A DNA stretch of 64,000 nucleotides from Streptomyces mangrovisoli (GTDB lineage Bacteria; Actinomycetota; Actinomycetes; Streptomycetales; Streptomycetaceae), in the NCBI RefSeq assembly GCF_000974985.2, contig NZ_LAVA02000016.1, positions 149,980-213,979 on the forward strand. The letters are read 5' to 3'. Shown here one piece after another: positions 1-8,798 of this stretch; within the stretch, counting starts at the first letter, position 1, and the number at the start of each line of letters is the position of its first letter. The translations under genes were made by a program, and so were the position numbers. The notes under the pieces are model-generated. The model was given only the letters and a program-made list of their open reading frames with translations. It ran no database searches and had not been told where the DNA came from.

Positions 1-1
1 C

Positions 2-619
2 GGCGGATACCTGGACAACGCGACGTACACCTCCACCAGCATCCCGTACGCCGACGGCAACGCCGTGGTCTACACCTGGCTGGTGGACGAGCAGATCCGC
101 AACACGAACGTCGTCGGCACCGAGAACTACGTGGAGATCCGCGACGGGCGTACCGGCAAGGTGGTGCACCAGCAGACCACCGGTGGTCTGTGGACGCACA
201 GCAACTACTTCGACGTGAACGGGTCGCTGGCCGAGGCCGGCACGGCTTCGGTCTACGGGTTCGGTGCCGACGGGGCGGACACCCGTGTGATCTTCACCCC
301 GACGACCCACAACGCGGGACTGGTCACCGGACCGGGCGGACAGCAGGTCGGCATCACCGGTTCGGAGGGCGGGATCTACCTCTGGGACAAGTCCGAACTG
401 CTCGGTGACGATGCCTATCCGGCCTACCTCGGCAAGACCGCGACCGAGGGAGGCGCCCGCAACTACACGACGGGCGACTTCGACGGGGACGGCGTGGACG
501 AGATCGTCACGCTCAACTTCGACGACCGCGGCACCAACGAGATGGCGGAGAGCCTCGGCGGCGGCTACCTGATCGCGAACAGCTCCATCCACGAGGTGTC
601 CACGTACAAGCTCTCCTGA
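2..619 (+). CDS. FG-GAP/VCBS repeat protein, 3' end only
   Basis: The frame is open from the window edge to a TGA at 617-619, so only about the last 205 codons are present. The visible part contains an acidic calcium-loop motif of the FG-GAP/VCBS type (DFDGDGVDEIV) near the end, preceded by beta-rich sequence with repeated Gly/Asp turns. Such repeats form beta-propellers in secreted enzymes and adhesins, for example polysaccharide lyases; which one cannot be told from this tail. No sortase motif or membrane segment closes the protein, so it is probably freely secreted. A strong hairpin terminator lies about 40 bp after the stop. Confidence 0.75.
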   Translation, partial: GGYLDNATYTSTSIPYADGNAVVYTWLVDEQIRNTNVVGTENYVEIRDGRTGKVVHQQTTGGLWTHSNYFDVNGSLAEAGTASVYGFGADGADTRVIFTPTTHNAGLVTGPGGQQVGITGSEGGIYLWDKSELLGDDAYPAYLGKTATEGGARNYTTGDFDGDGVDEIVTLNFDDRGTNEMAESLGGGYLIANSSIHEVSTYKLS

Positions 620-661
620 CCCGGATCCCTCCGACGTGACCTCTTCCGCGTCCTGAGGATC

Positions 662-700
662 CGAGACCGGGACCCCCCGGGCGATCCCCGGGGGGTCTCG
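662..700 (+). terminator. Rho-independent-type hairpin after the FG-GAP gene
   Basis: A perfect 11-bp inverted repeat, GACCCCCCGGG at 671-681 and its complement at 687-697, is separated by 5 nt. Flanking gagacc/ggtctc pairs can extend the stem. There is no U-tract, as is common in Streptomyces terminators. It isolates the upstream gene from the regulator at 754. Confidence 0.7.
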
Positions 701-714
701 AGACCACCCACCTG

Positions 715-738
715 ACCGAGCGTCTCAGATCGCTCGGT
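715..738 (+). promoter_or_regulatory. Inverted repeat just upstream of the SARP-type regulator
   Basis: ACCGAGCG (715-722) and CGCTCGGT (731-738) form a perfect 8-bp inverted repeat with an 8-nt centre, ending 15 bp before the ATG at 754. There is no good Shine-Dalgarno sequence between it and the start codon. It could be an operator for autoregulation or a leader hairpin; the sequence alone does not decide. Confidence 0.35.
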
Positions 739-753
739 TACAGTGGCGCCCTC

Positions 754-3700
754 ATGAACGAGCGGCGCACCACGAAACCCGGCAACGCCGCCCAACCCGT
801 CCTGCGCCTGCACCTTTTCGGCAGTTTCCGCGCCACCCGCGACACTGGCCCCGCGCTGTCCGAAAGATGGCCCCGCCCCAGCGCCCGCGCCCTGGTGAAG
901 CTCCTCGCCGTCGTCCCCGGACACGCCCTCCACCGCGAACAGGCGATGGACATCTGCTGGCCCGACGCGGACCCGCAGGCCGCGGCCGGCAGCCTCCGGG
1001 TCGCTCTCCACGCCGCCCGCCGCGCCCTCGAACCCGAACTCGCCCCCCGCGCCGCCTCCTCCTACCTGGTCGCGGACGGGGCCATGCTGCGGCTGGACCC
1101 GGACACGGTGTGGATAGACGCCGACCACGCCGAAGCGGCGGCCCGCGCCGCGCTGGAATCCAAGGACCCCGGCGAACTGGCCTCCGCCCTGGCGGAGTTC
1201 GCAGGAGAGCTGCTGCCCGAGGACCGGTACGCGACCTGGGCCCAGCCGCGCCGCGACGGGCTCGCCCGGCTCCGCGAGGAGCTGCTGCTCGGGCTCGCCG
1301 CCGCCCACCTGGAGCGCGGCGCCGTACCGGAGGCGGCCGCGGCGGCCGAGCAGGTGCTGGCGGCCAGTCCGGCGGAGGAACTGGCGCATCGCGTCCTCAT
1401 GGAGGTGTACATCCGGCAGGGGCTGCGGCGCCGCGCGGTACGCCAGTACCACGTGTGCCGAGAGGTCCTCGACGCCGAACTGGGCGTCCGGCCGGGCCCG
1501 GAGACGGAGCGGCTGCACCGCGCCGCACTGGCGCCCCGGCCCACGGCCATGGCCTCCGCCCCCGCCGCGCCGGCCCTGCCCGCCGTGCTCCGCGGCCGGC
1601 AGGGCACACCGCTGCGCGGCCGGGACGCGCTGTTGACGCGGCTGCTCGGTGCCGACGGGCCACCGGTGCGGCTGCTCACCGGCGAGGCCGGAGTCGGCAA
1701 GACACGGCTGGCGGCGGAGGCCTCACGGCGGCTGGCCGGTGCCGGGGCGGCCGTGCTGTGGGGCGGCGGCCACGACGCGGAAGGGCACACCCCGTACGGG
1801 GCGTTGGCCGAGGCGCTCAACGGCTGGCTCGCCGGGCGCGACGCCGGCGAGCGCGCCCTGGTCGGCGCCGAGCATCCCGAACTGGCGGCCATCCTGCCCG
1901 CGTTGGGCCGTACCGGGGACGGCACCGAACGCAGTCCGGAGGAGCAGCGCGACCGGCTGTTCGCCGGCACCGCCGCGCTGTTCGGCGAACTGTGCGCCGC
2001 GCACCCCGTGTTGGTCGTGCTGGACGACCTGCACGCCGCCGACACCGGTTCCTTCCAGCTGCTGGGCCATCTCGCCCGTCGGGCGTCGGACACCGGGACC
2101 CGGCTGCGGTTCCTGGTCGTCTGCCGGGAGGAGGAGCTGCCGGAGGACGACCCCCGTCGCACCGGTCTGACCGCGCTGCTGCGCCACGGACTCGCGGTCC
2201 GGGAGGAGGTGGGGCGGCTGGACCGGGAGGCGTGCCTCGCGGTCGCGGCGGACGCCCTCGCCTCCTCCGGCGCTGCGGGCGCCGGCGAGGTGGGCGGGGA
2301 TCGCGACGCGGCGACGGCAGCCCTGAACCCGGGCGTCGGCGACCGCGGACACGACCCCCTGCCCGGCGAGATCGACCGTGCCGACGGCGCGGACGGGCTC
2401 GCCCGCGTGTGGGAACTTTCGCGCGGCAACCCCCTCTTCGCGGTCGAACTGGCCCGCGGCCTGCCCCTTGCGCAGCCCGGCACCGAGGCGGCGGCCCCGG
2501 AGAGTGTGCGACAACTCGTCGCCGGGCGGCTCGGCAGGCTCGACGCGAACACCCGGCGGGTCGTCGAGGCGCTCTCCGCGGCCGGGAACGAGGCCGCGCT
2601 CTCCGACCTGCTGGACGTGGCCGAACACGGACTGCGCCCGCAGGTCTCCGGAGCGGCCGCCGCCGACGCCCTCGAACGCGCCATCTCCGTCTCGCTGGTC
2701 GAGGAACGCCAGGTGATCGTGGACGGCCGCCCCGAGGCCGGTATCGCCTTCCGCCATCCCGTCGTCCGCCTCACCTGCTACGACCGCCTGACGACGGTCC
2801 GCAGACGCCAGCTGCACGCCGCCTTCGCCCGGACGGTCCTGCGCCGCCGCCCCGACGCCGTCGACGAACTGGCCTCGCACTTCGCCCGCGCCGACGACCC
2901 GCGCGCCGCCGAATATCTCCGGCGGGCGGCCGAGCGCGCCGCCGCGCTCTACGCCAACGACACCGCCGACCGCTACTACCGGGAACTGGTCGCCCGGCTC
3001 GACGTGGACGCCGCTCACGCCCGGGTCGCGCACAGCCAAGTGCTCGGCAGGATGGGCCACTTCGGGGAGGCCGCGGAAGTCCTGACGGAGGCGCTGGCCG
3101 ACTTCGTACGACGGGACGACCACGACGCCACGGTGCTCGCGGCGGCCCACCTGGCCGACACGCTCACCAAGGCCGGCGACACCGGCCGGGCCTTGGACGT
3201 CCTGCGGGCCCACCCCGCCTCGCAGTCCACGGCGCCCGGCCCCGCCGCCCGCCACCACCTCGCCCTGTCCCTGGTACGAGGGGTGCGCGGGCGGTACGAC
3301 GAGGGGTACACGTCCGGGCTGGCCGCGCTGCGGACCGCCCGGCTGGTACCGGGGACCACCGGTATGGCGCTCCAGGCCCGCTCCTTCGTCGTCCAGGCCC
3401 GCAACCTCGCCCTGGCCGGCCGTTTCCAGGAGGCGCGCGAGGCGGCCGACCAGGCGCTCGGACCGGCCGAGGCCTCCGGGGACCCGACCATGATCGTCCC
3501 AGTGCTGTCGACCCTGCGGGAGAACGCGCGCCGCGGCGGACGGCTGCACGAGGCGGTCTCCCTCGGGGAGCGCGCCCTCACCCTCGCCGAACGCTCCGGC
3601 GACCCCACCTCCGCCGCCTTCGAACGAGCCAACCTGGCCGAACTGCGCCTGCTGCTGGAGGAACCGGAGACAGCCGCCACGCTCGCCGAGGCTGCCGTGC

Positions 3701-4245
3701 GCGGCGCCGAGCAGGACGACGCCTGGTGCTTCCCGTACGCACTGGCCACCCTGGCCCAGGTACGCCTGCACACCGGGGCCGTCGAGGAAGCGGCCCGACT
3801 CCTCGACCGGGCAGGGGCGGCGGCCACGGCACCCCGGGACCGGCAGGCCGGCCAGGAGGTACGCGCCGGACGCGCCGAACTCGCCCTGCGCGCCGGCCGT
3901 CCCGACGAGGCGCTGGCCGCCCTGTCCGGCGCGGAGGACGACCTGCCCGTGCTGGCCGCCTGGGCCGAACTCCTGTCGGGCCGGGCCGAGGCGTCGCAAC
4001 GCCGCGCCCGCGCGGAAGCGACGCGAGCCGGCCGGGCCGGGGAACTGCTGGCCGAGGTGGAAGCGGGCGTCGTACTGGGGGCGGCCCTGTTCCGGCTCGG
4101 CAAGACGGCCGAGGCGCGGAACGCCCTGACCGGCGCCGCGGACCTGGCAGCGTCGCTGCCCTATCCGGCGGGCCTCAGCCGGGCGGCTGAGGCCCTGCGG
4201 CTCGCGGACCGCGGGGAGCCGGACGGAGTCTGGACACCGAGGTGA
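754..4245 (+). CDS. AfsR/SARP-like transcriptional regulator with BTAD, AAA ATPase and TPR regions
   Basis: This 1163-aa protein has the order of large SARP regulators. A winged-helix OmpR/SARP DNA-binding part lies near residues 17-110 (LRLHLFGSF opening). A bacterial transcriptional activation (BTAD) helical region runs to about 260. A nucleotide-binding module follows, with Walker A GEAGVGKTRLA at about 310-320 and Walker B VLVVLDDLH near 420. A long alpha-helical TPR-like region reaches the C-terminus. Such proteins usually activate secondary-metabolism or secretion genes and read ATP/ADP or effector state. No C-terminal LuxR HTH is present, so DNA binding is N-terminal only. The ATG has no clear Shine-Dalgarno sequence and follows an inverted repeat. 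No biosynthetic gene cluster sits directly beside it, so its targets are unknown. Confidence 0.9.
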   Translation: MNERRTTKPGNAAQPVLRLHLFGSFRATRDTGPALSERWPRPSARALVKLLAVVPGHALHREQAMDICWPDADPQAAAGSLRVALHAARRALEPELAPRAASSYLVADGAMLRLDPDTVWIDADHAEAAARAALESKDPGELASALAEFAGELLPEDRYATWAQPRRDGLARLREELLLGLAAAHLERGAVPEAAAAAEQVLAASPAEELAHRVLMEVYIRQGLRRRAVRQYHVCREVLDAELGVRPGPETERLHRAALAPRPTAMASAPAAPALPAVLRGRQGTPLRGRDALLTRLLGADGPPVRLLTGEAGVGKTRLAAEASRRLAGAGAAVLWGGGHDAEGHTPYGALAEALNGWLAGRDAGERALVGAEHPELAAILPALGRTGDGTERSPEEQRDRLFAGTAALFGELCAAHPVLVVLDDLHAADTGSFQLLGHLARRASDTGTRLRFLVVCREEELPEDDPRRTGLTALLRHGLAVREEVGRLDREACLAVAADALASSGAAGAGEVGGDRDAATAALNPGVGDRGHDPLPGEIDRADGADGLARVWELSRGNPLFAVELARGLPLAQPGTEAAAPESVRQLVAGRLGRLDANTRRVVEALSAAGNEAALSDLLDVAEHGLRPQVSGAAAADALERAISVSLVEERQVIVDGRPEAGIAFRHPVVRLTCYDRLTTVRRRQLHAAFARTVLRRRPDAVDELASHFARADDPRAAEYLRRAAERAAALYANDTADRYYRELVARLDVDAAHARVAHSQVLGRMGHFGEAAEVLTEALADFVRRDDHDATVLAAAHLADTLTKAGDTGRALDVLRAHPASQSTAPGPAARHHLALSLVRGVRGRYDEGYTSGLAALRTARLVPGTTGMALQARSFVVQARNLALAGRFQEAREAADQALGPAEASGDPTMIVPVLSTLRENARRGGRLHEAVSLGERALTLAERSGDPTSAAFERANLAELRLLLEEPETAATLAEAAVRGAEQDDAWCFPYALATLAQVRLHTGAVEEAARLLDRAGAAATAPRDRQAGQEVRAGRAELALRAGRPDEALAALSGAEDDLPVLAAWAELLSGRAEASQRRARAEATRAGRAGELLAEVEAGVVLGAALFRLGKTAEARNALTGAADLAASLPYPAGLSRAAEALRLADRGEPDGVWTPR

Positions 4246-4291
4246 GGGCACGCAGCTCCCACAGCTGCTTACAGTTGGTGGAGCGAGCGGC

Positions 4292-5013
4292 GTGAGTGAT
4301 GGTCGGCAAGCGGTCTTCTTCCTGGGGGCGGGTATGAAGAAGTGGCAAGCGATGTTTCGCCGGTCTGCGGGACCCCTTCATCCACCTGTGCGCGGCAGGT
4401 GTGGTGAGGGCCGGCACGTCTTGCGCAGCGAGCGGTTGCTCCTCTACACGCCGCTCATCGCCCTGGATGTGATGGCCTCTGCCGCGGCTGGATCGGACGC
4501 CGAGGCGCAGCGCTGGCTGGGGTCCAGGGCTGAGGAGCTTGTGCGGGACGAGGGCACGCGAGAGGTGTTGCTGTCCATGCGCGCGGATGACGACCTGTCG
4601 GGCTTCGAGGCCCATGACCGCCTGAAGATGATGAGGAAGCTCGAGCAGTCCGCCGAGCGGTTCGCCCGGCTGACCGCAGTCCATGCGGCCGACGGCAGAT
4701 ACGCGGGCGCGACGAGCGCGAGCCTGGAAACCGGCGAGGTCGGTGGCTGGCTGGCCCCGGACTACCGTGGGCATGGACTGGGCGCCGAACTGTTCGGCGC
4801 GGCCGCTCAGCTCGGTCATCGGCATCTCGGCCTCAAGGTCGTACGAGCAGGCGCGGAAGCGACGAACGACGCGTCCCGGGAGCACTCGCCGCAGCCGGCT
4901 TCACCCCTGCGCCAGGACCGGCACACTTCACCCTGGGTGACGGGCGTGAGATCGACGCGTGCTGGTACCAGCATCGGCAGGAAGCACCTTCGCCCTGTCG
5001 TGGCACAAGCTGA
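4292..5013 (+). pseudogene. GNAT-family N-acetyltransferase, frameshifted
   Basis: The reading frame from 4292 (possible later starts at 4334 or 4352) contains the acetyl-CoA-binding region of a GNAT enzyme: VGGWLAPDYRGHGLGAELF, i.e. an R-G-x-G-L/G pyrophosphate loop, followed by a helix. Around 4880-4884 the homologous-looking reading jumps by one base. The continuing frame reads ALAAAGFTPAPGP then HFTLGDGREIDACWYQ, a typical GNAT end, and stops at 5011-5013. In the original frame the sequence after 4882 runs on, without GNAT character, to 5113. The likeliest explanation is loss of one G in 'cgg gag gca'. This could be a real inactivating mutation or a sequence error. The protein acetylated is unknown. 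Confidence 0.65.
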
Positions 5014-5080
5014 CCGGCCGACTTCCCCTATGGTCGGTGCCGGCGTGTGTGCTCGCCGGAGCGAACAGGTAGCGCGTCGC

Positions 5081-5098
5081 GTATACCGTGCGGGATAC
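5081..5098 (+). promoter_or_regulatory. Near-perfect palindrome in the toxin-antitoxin promoter
   Basis: GTATACCG-TG-CGGGATAC is an 8+2+8 inverted repeat with one mismatch, ending 7 bp before the antitoxin ATG at 5106. Its right half includes a -10-like GATACT. An operator overlapping the promoter is expected for a type II antitoxin that represses its own operon. Confidence 0.5.
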
Positions 5099-5105
5099 TG
5101 CGGGT

Positions 5106-5354
5106 ATGGCTGAAACCACTGTCAAGGTCGACACGGACACCCGGGACACCCTGCAGGGCCTCGCCGCTGCCGAAGGTCTGTCCGTGAAGGCATACCTCGC
5201 CAAGCTCGCCGGCGAGAAGCAGCAGGAGCGGGCGCTTCGGACGGCGACCGCCGCGTTCCGCCGCGCGATCCGCGAGCCCGGCGTCATGGACGCCTTCGAC
5301 GCCGAGTTCGGGGGGCTGCCGCCCGTCGCGCAGGACACCTCGCGGGCGGCCTGA
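5106..5354 (+). CDS. Ribbon-helix-helix-like antitoxin
   Basis: An 82-aa protein starting at the ATG at 5106; an in-frame upstream ATG at 5088 lies inside the operator and is unlikely. The N-terminus (TTVKVDTDTRDTLQGLA, then a helix) has the beta-strand plus two-helix pattern of ribbon-helix-helix DNA-binding antitoxins. The C-terminal half is charged and probably wraps the toxin. The toxin-like gene follows after 3 nt, so the two are cotranscribed and probably translationally coupled. The 5081-5098 palindrome is a candidate autoregulatory site. Family naming beyond RHH antitoxin is not possible from sequence reading. Confidence 0.7.
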   Translation: MAETTVKVDTDTRDTLQGLAAAEGLSVKAYLAKLAGEKQQERALRTATAAFRRAIREPGVMDAFDAEFGGLPPVAQDTSRAA

Positions 5355-5357
5355 CCT

Positions 5358-5741
5358 GTGCCTCCCGTCGTCCACGTCGACTACCGGTGGTTCCTGGAGC
5401 GCCAGGAGGAGATCCTCCGGGACGACCTGACCGTCAACGACTTCTCGATCCTCGTCGGCCTGGCCCAGCGCCACCGAGTCGATCCGCCCCGGCACGACCA
5501 GCACCATCCGGACGCCTTCTGGCGGGCCGCGGTCATGCTCGAGGAATGTGTACTCCTGCGACCGCTCCCTGCCCGCAACGAGATGTACGGCTACGGCATC
5601 GCCATCGCCTACCTCGAGGCCTCCGGCGAGCGCGTGGACACGAAATTCGAGGTCTGGCGGGAGCTGATCTACGACATCCGCGGGCTGCGACTGGACTCGT
5701 ACGGCATCGCGGAGAGACTGCGTTCCTGGCGCCAGGTCTGA
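5358..5741 (+). CDS. Fic/Doc-family-like toxin component
   Basis: A 127-aa protein with a GTG start 3 nt after the antitoxin stop. It resembles the compact Streptomyces proteins labelled 'Fic family toxin-antitoxin system, toxin component': an opening HVDYRWFLERQEE, then NDFSILVGLAQRH, a central helix ending RPLPARNEMYGYGIAIAYLEASGE, and a C-terminal AERLRSW. The helix with RNEMYGYGIAIAYL corresponds to the last helices of Doc. However, the canonical HxFx(D/N)GNKR active-site motif is not visible, so it may be a degenerate or diverged member whose target (EF-Tu in Doc) cannot be assumed. The tight pairing with an RHH protein supports the toxin role. Confidence 0.65.
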   Translation: MPPVVHVDYRWFLERQEEILRDDLTVNDFSILVGLAQRHRVDPPRHDQHHPDAFWRAAVMLEECVLLRPLPARNEMYGYGIAIAYLEASGERVDTKFEVWRELIYDIRGLRLDSYGIAERLRSWRQV

Positions 5742-6058
5742 CCCCGGAACACCCGGTCGGTGGTGCAAGGCCCGCCGCTGCGCTCACGTTGACCGTTCGG
5801 GTATCGGGCGATCTGGCTGGGGACGGCGGAATCGGCCGTCGAGCCGCTGAGGCAGGCCGCCATCCACACCCGGCTTCCCGTGGCGCGGTCGGCGCTCCAT
5901 CTACGCCGGGCCAGTCCCGCAAGGTCCGCGCCCTTTGATCCCGGCCCCGAGCGGTGGGTGCATTGGACGGAGCCGCGTTCCATGCCGGCCTGTTCGCCGG
6001 GCGCGGTGGTCATCCTGGTGTCTTCGCCGCCCGTCATGGACTGAGAGGACGACAAGGC
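5742..6058 (+). other. Intergenic stretch without a supported gene
   Basis: Open frames run through this 317-bp region on both strands, but none shows family-like sequence or a proper start with a ribosome-binding site. The last 25 bp carry the Shine-Dalgarno sequence for the nitroreductase. Confidence 0.5.
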
Positions 6059-6724
6059 GTGGATGTGTATGAGGCCGTGGCCAGTCGCAGGGCTGTGCGG
6101 GCGTTCAGTGGTGAGCCGGTGGCCAGGGAGGTGCTCGAGCGGGTGCTGGCGGCGGCGACGCAGGCTCCGTCGAGTGGGAATCTCCAGCCGTGGCGGGTGT
6201 ATGTCGTGGCCGGTGAGCCTTTGGCCGAGCTGAAGAGACGTGCGACGGCCAGGGCGCTGGCGGGAGACCCGGGTGATGAGCGGGAGTATCCGATGTACCC
6301 GGCCGAACTGGCCCCACGCTTCCTGGACCGTTTTGCGGCCGCGGCCGCCCAGCGGTACGCAGCGCTGGGAATCGAGCGCGACGACCCCGCCCGGCCCACG
6401 AAGATCGCCGCCTTGAACTCGGAGGCGTTCGGGGCGCCGGTCGTCCTGTTCTGCTACCTCGACCGGACGATGGGCCCCGGACAGTGGGGGGACGCGGGGA
6501 TGTTCCTGCAGACGGTCATGCTGTTGTTGAGGGCGGAAGGGTTGCACAGCTGCCCGCAGGTGATGTGGACGATGTATCGCGAGACCGTCAGCGACATAGT
6601 CGGAGCTGAGGACGGACTCGTGCTGTTCTGCGGTGTCTCGGTGGGATTCGAGAAGGACGGGGCGCCGCAGCCGCGTACGGGGCGGGCGGACATGGCGGAG
6701 ACGGTGAGCTTCGTCGGGGGATGA
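6059..6724 (+). CDS. Nitroreductase family protein
   Basis: A 221-aa FMN-dependent nitroreductase. The GTG at 6059 is preferred because GAGAGGAC lies about 8 nt upstream and the protein then begins VDVYEAVASRRAVRAF, the family's N-terminal FMN phosphate-binding Arg/Ser-Arg-Arg motif. The longer frame from 5954 adds residues with no family character. QAPSSGNLQPWRVYVV (about residues 37-52) is the conserved flavin contact, and LRAEGLHSCPQ the helix before the second FMN loop. These enzymes use NAD(P)H to reduce nitroaromatics, quinones or flavin-like substrates. The physiological substrate is unknown. It stands alone, probably cytoplasmic. Confidence 0.88.
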   Translation: MDVYEAVASRRAVRAFSGEPVAREVLERVLAAATQAPSSGNLQPWRVYVVAGEPLAELKRRATARALAGDPGDEREYPMYPAELAPRFLDRFAAAAAQRYAALGIERDDPARPTKIAALNSEAFGAPVVLFCYLDRTMGPGQWGDAGMFLQTVMLLLRAEGLHSCPQVMWTMYRETVSDIVGAEDGLVLFCGVSVGFEKDGAPQPRTGRADMAETVSFVGG

Positions 6725-6997
6725 CCCTTGTGCCGGCGATCGTCTCAGCGGACGGTTCGTCGGTCGGTGTCGCGTCGCTCGGTGCGGGCTCGGGCCTGTG
6801 GGAGGCGGAAGGAGTCGGCGACTGTCGCCGCCGCGTCTGGGTGCAGCTGCCTTGTTACTGAATGCGGACAAAGCAGGGTGAACAATGCTCGTCCCGGCGT
6901 CATCTCATGAGCTGTAGCGAAACAGCCGATGCGGCTGCCCGTCTTGCGAAAGCAAGGGAGGCGCCGCGACCTGGCAGACCATGGGGGAGCTTTCATC

Positions 6998-7711
6998 ATG
7001 ACCACGTACCGTGCCCGTCGTACCGCCCGTACCGCCGCTCTGGCCGCCGTCACTGCCGCGCTGACGCTTGGCCTGGCCGCCTGTGGCGGCGCCGACGGCG
7101 ACTCCTCGAAGGCCGCGGGCGGCGACCACAGCCCGGCTACCGCCCAGAGCCCGTCCGCGTCCGACAGGGACACCAAGGGCAGCACGGCGCAGGCCGACAG
7201 CAGCGGTGACACCAAGGAAGAGGCGCCCTCGGCGACCGCCGCGGCCGGGGCGTCGACGACCGCGAGTAAGAGCACAACGGCCCTCGCCCGGCAGTGCCGC
7301 GGAGACGAGATGCTGGTCACCGCGGTGCACCGGTTCGCCGGCGAGCAGGGCGATCACCTGCTGCTCACCGCGGTCAACGACGGCACCAAGCCCTGCTGGG
7401 TCACCTCCTACCCGGCCGTGGTGCTCGACTGGAAGTCCGACGACACCGCGCTGCCGCACTCCAAGAAGGACGCCCCGGGCGGAGACAAGCGCATCACGTT
7501 GCAGCCCGGAGGCACGGTGTACAGCGCGGTGAATCTTTTCGACTACGGCTCCAAGAACCACACGGCCCAGTCGCTCGCCTTCGCGCTGCGCGGCGAGGAC
7601 GGCCGTCGCGGCCCCTTCTACTCCGTCGTCAGCAAAGGCCAGAACCAGCAGTTCACCTGGAACGAGGCCGACGTACTGAACTGGAACGTCAAGAAGCCGT
7701 ACGACTTCTGA
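6998..7711 (+). CDS. DUF4232-type secreted lipoprotein
   Basis: A 237-aa protein with an Arg-rich n-region, a hydrophobic stretch (about residues 12-27) and lipobox LAAC, with the lipidated Cys at residue 29. A low-complexity Ser/Ala/Thr/Asp linker (about 30-95) follows, then the conserved C-terminal domain with paired cysteines (RQCRGDEM and KPCWVTSYP), an RITLQPGGTVYSAV strand and a closing WNEADVLNWNV. This matches the DUF4232 family of actinobacterial cell-surface proteins of unknown role. The ATG has a GGGGGAG Shine-Dalgarno sequence. No partner gene is evident. A small CTTGC-GAAA-GCAAG hairpin lies about 40-55 nt upstream (6943-6956). Confidence 0.85.
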   Translation: MTTYRARRTARTAALAAVTAALTLGLAACGGADGDSSKAAGGDHSPATAQSPSASDRDTKGSTAQADSSGDTKEEAPSATAAAGASTTASKSTTALARQCRGDEMLVTAVHRFAGEQGDHLLLTAVNDGTKPCWVTSYPAVVLDWKSDDTALPHSKKDAPGGDKRITLQPGGTVYSAVNLFDYGSKNHTAQSLAFALRGEDGRRGPFYSVVSKGQNQQFTWNEADVLNWNVKKPYDF

Positions 7712-7820
7712 CGGCCCGCCGGCCGATGACGCGTCGTGCGGTCTCCAGCGCCGGCACCTTCCGGCCGCGGGCTTTGAGGCCGGCGTGGAGTGCCCAGCAG
7801 TGGTCTGTCAGTGTGGGCGG

Positions 7821-8480
7821 GTGCTGCTCACATTGACGGGCTCCAGCTGCTCGGGGAAGAGCGCTATCGCTCGTGCCCTGGCTGCACGGCTCGACAGGCT
7901 CGTCGTGCACGACTTCGACGAAGTCGGTGTTCCCGACGATGCGGACCGGGTCTGGCGGCACCGCACGACCGAGATGTGGTTGTGCCGCGCGCTGGAGTAC
8001 CAGCGGCGTGGGCTCGACCTGCTCCTGACCGGGCAGTCTCCGCTCGGTGAAATCCTGGCCGTTCCCTCGGCACCGCTGCTGGAGGGAATCGCGGTGTGTC
8101 TGGTCGACGTGTCCGACCAGGTCAGGCGCCGCAGACTCACCGAACGTGATCCGGGCCGGTGGGACGCACCGGCCGTCGAAGCGTTTCTCGGCTGGGCCGA
8201 CTGGCATCGCAAGCACGCCCAGGACCCCCGGCACCGGCCCGACGCCATCACCGACGACAGCTGGTCCGAGATGGTCTGGGGCCGCTGGACCGACTGGACC
8301 GCCACCGACCGGCGTTGGTCCACCGAGGTGATCGACACCACGGACCGGTCCCTCGCGGACTCCACCGACCAGGTGGAGCTTTGGGCCGTCAACCAGCGTG
8401 AGGCCTTGCGATCAGGCCGCCTCGGGCTCACGCGGGGCTGGCCGGACCTCGCACTTCCCGAAGAGACTCCCAGTCCCTGA
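7821..8480 (+). CDS. P-loop NTPase, kinase-like (AAA_33-type)
   Basis: About 219 aa starting at the GTG at 7821; GTG at 7785 is an alternative, but the extra 12 residues lack family character. The protein begins with a beta strand straight into Walker A, GSSCSGKSAIARALA. VVHDFDEVGVPDD supplies the acidic residue after the second strand, and DVSDQVRRRRLTERDPGRWD looks like a lid-type Arg cluster of small-molecule kinases. It therefore probably phosphorylates a small metabolite or antibiotic, but the substrate is not visible. It lies downstream of the lipoprotein gene with its own weak start region and may share transcription. Confidence 0.7.
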   Translation: MLLTLTGSSCSGKSAIARALAARLDRLVVHDFDEVGVPDDADRVWRHRTTEMWLCRALEYQRRGLDLLLTGQSPLGEILAVPSAPLLEGIAVCLVDVSDQVRRRRLTERDPGRWDAPAVEAFLGWADWHRKHAQDPRHRPDAITDDSWSEMVWGRWTDWTATDRRWSTEVIDTTDRSLADSTDQVELWAVNQREALRSGRLGLTRGWPDLALPEETPSP

Positions 8481-8691
8481 TCCGCTCCCGCGACCAGCCC
8501 TGACGGAAAAGGGCGTTGATCGCCACCGAGCCGCTGCCACGAGGAAGCTCAAGCGCGCGGTCCGCCGCGAAGCGAGCGAGCTGGTCACAGTCCTCAATCA
8601 GTGCCTGTGACCAGCGGCGCGCGCCAGTTCCGCGGCGGGGTTCTGCGTCGGCATCCGGCCAGGAGCCCTGCCCCCGGGGGGATTCCGGCAT
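8428..8691 (-). CDS. Possible small ORF converging on the kinase gene
   Basis: An 87-aa minus-strand frame whose C-terminal half (ALIEDCDQLARFAADRALEL then GSGSVAINALFRQGWSR) looks more protein-like than a random shadow. It resembles the amphipathic tail of a helical protein. It overlaps the 3' end of the kinase gene by about 50 bp. The N-terminal 25 residues are Arg/Gly/Pro-rich and unconvincing. It may be a gene remnant. Low confidence. Confidence 0.25.
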   Translation of the reverse strand: MPESPRGQGSWPDADAEPRRGTGARRWSQALIEDCDQLARFAADRALELPRGSGSVAINALFRQGWSRERIRDWESLREVRGPASPA

Positions 8692-8798
8692 GGTGGGGTG
8701 GTGCGTGTGCGCGGCGCCTCGGTGGGTTATGCGCGTGCGTGATGGGGGAGTTTCTAGCCATCCTGCCGATGGTGCAGCGGGGGTGAACGGGGGCTGAA

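Noticed and set aside
1062..2774. Long minus-strand open frames (317-842 aa) inside the SARP-type regulator gene
   Set aside because: They are Ala/Arg/Ser-rich shadows typical of high-GC coding DNA, without family motifs; the plus-strand gene has complete domains.
6943..6956. Riboswitch upstream of the DUF4232 lipoprotein gene
   Set aside because: Only a 5-bp GAAA-tetraloop hairpin is visible; the conserved cores of known riboswitches such as ydaO were not found.
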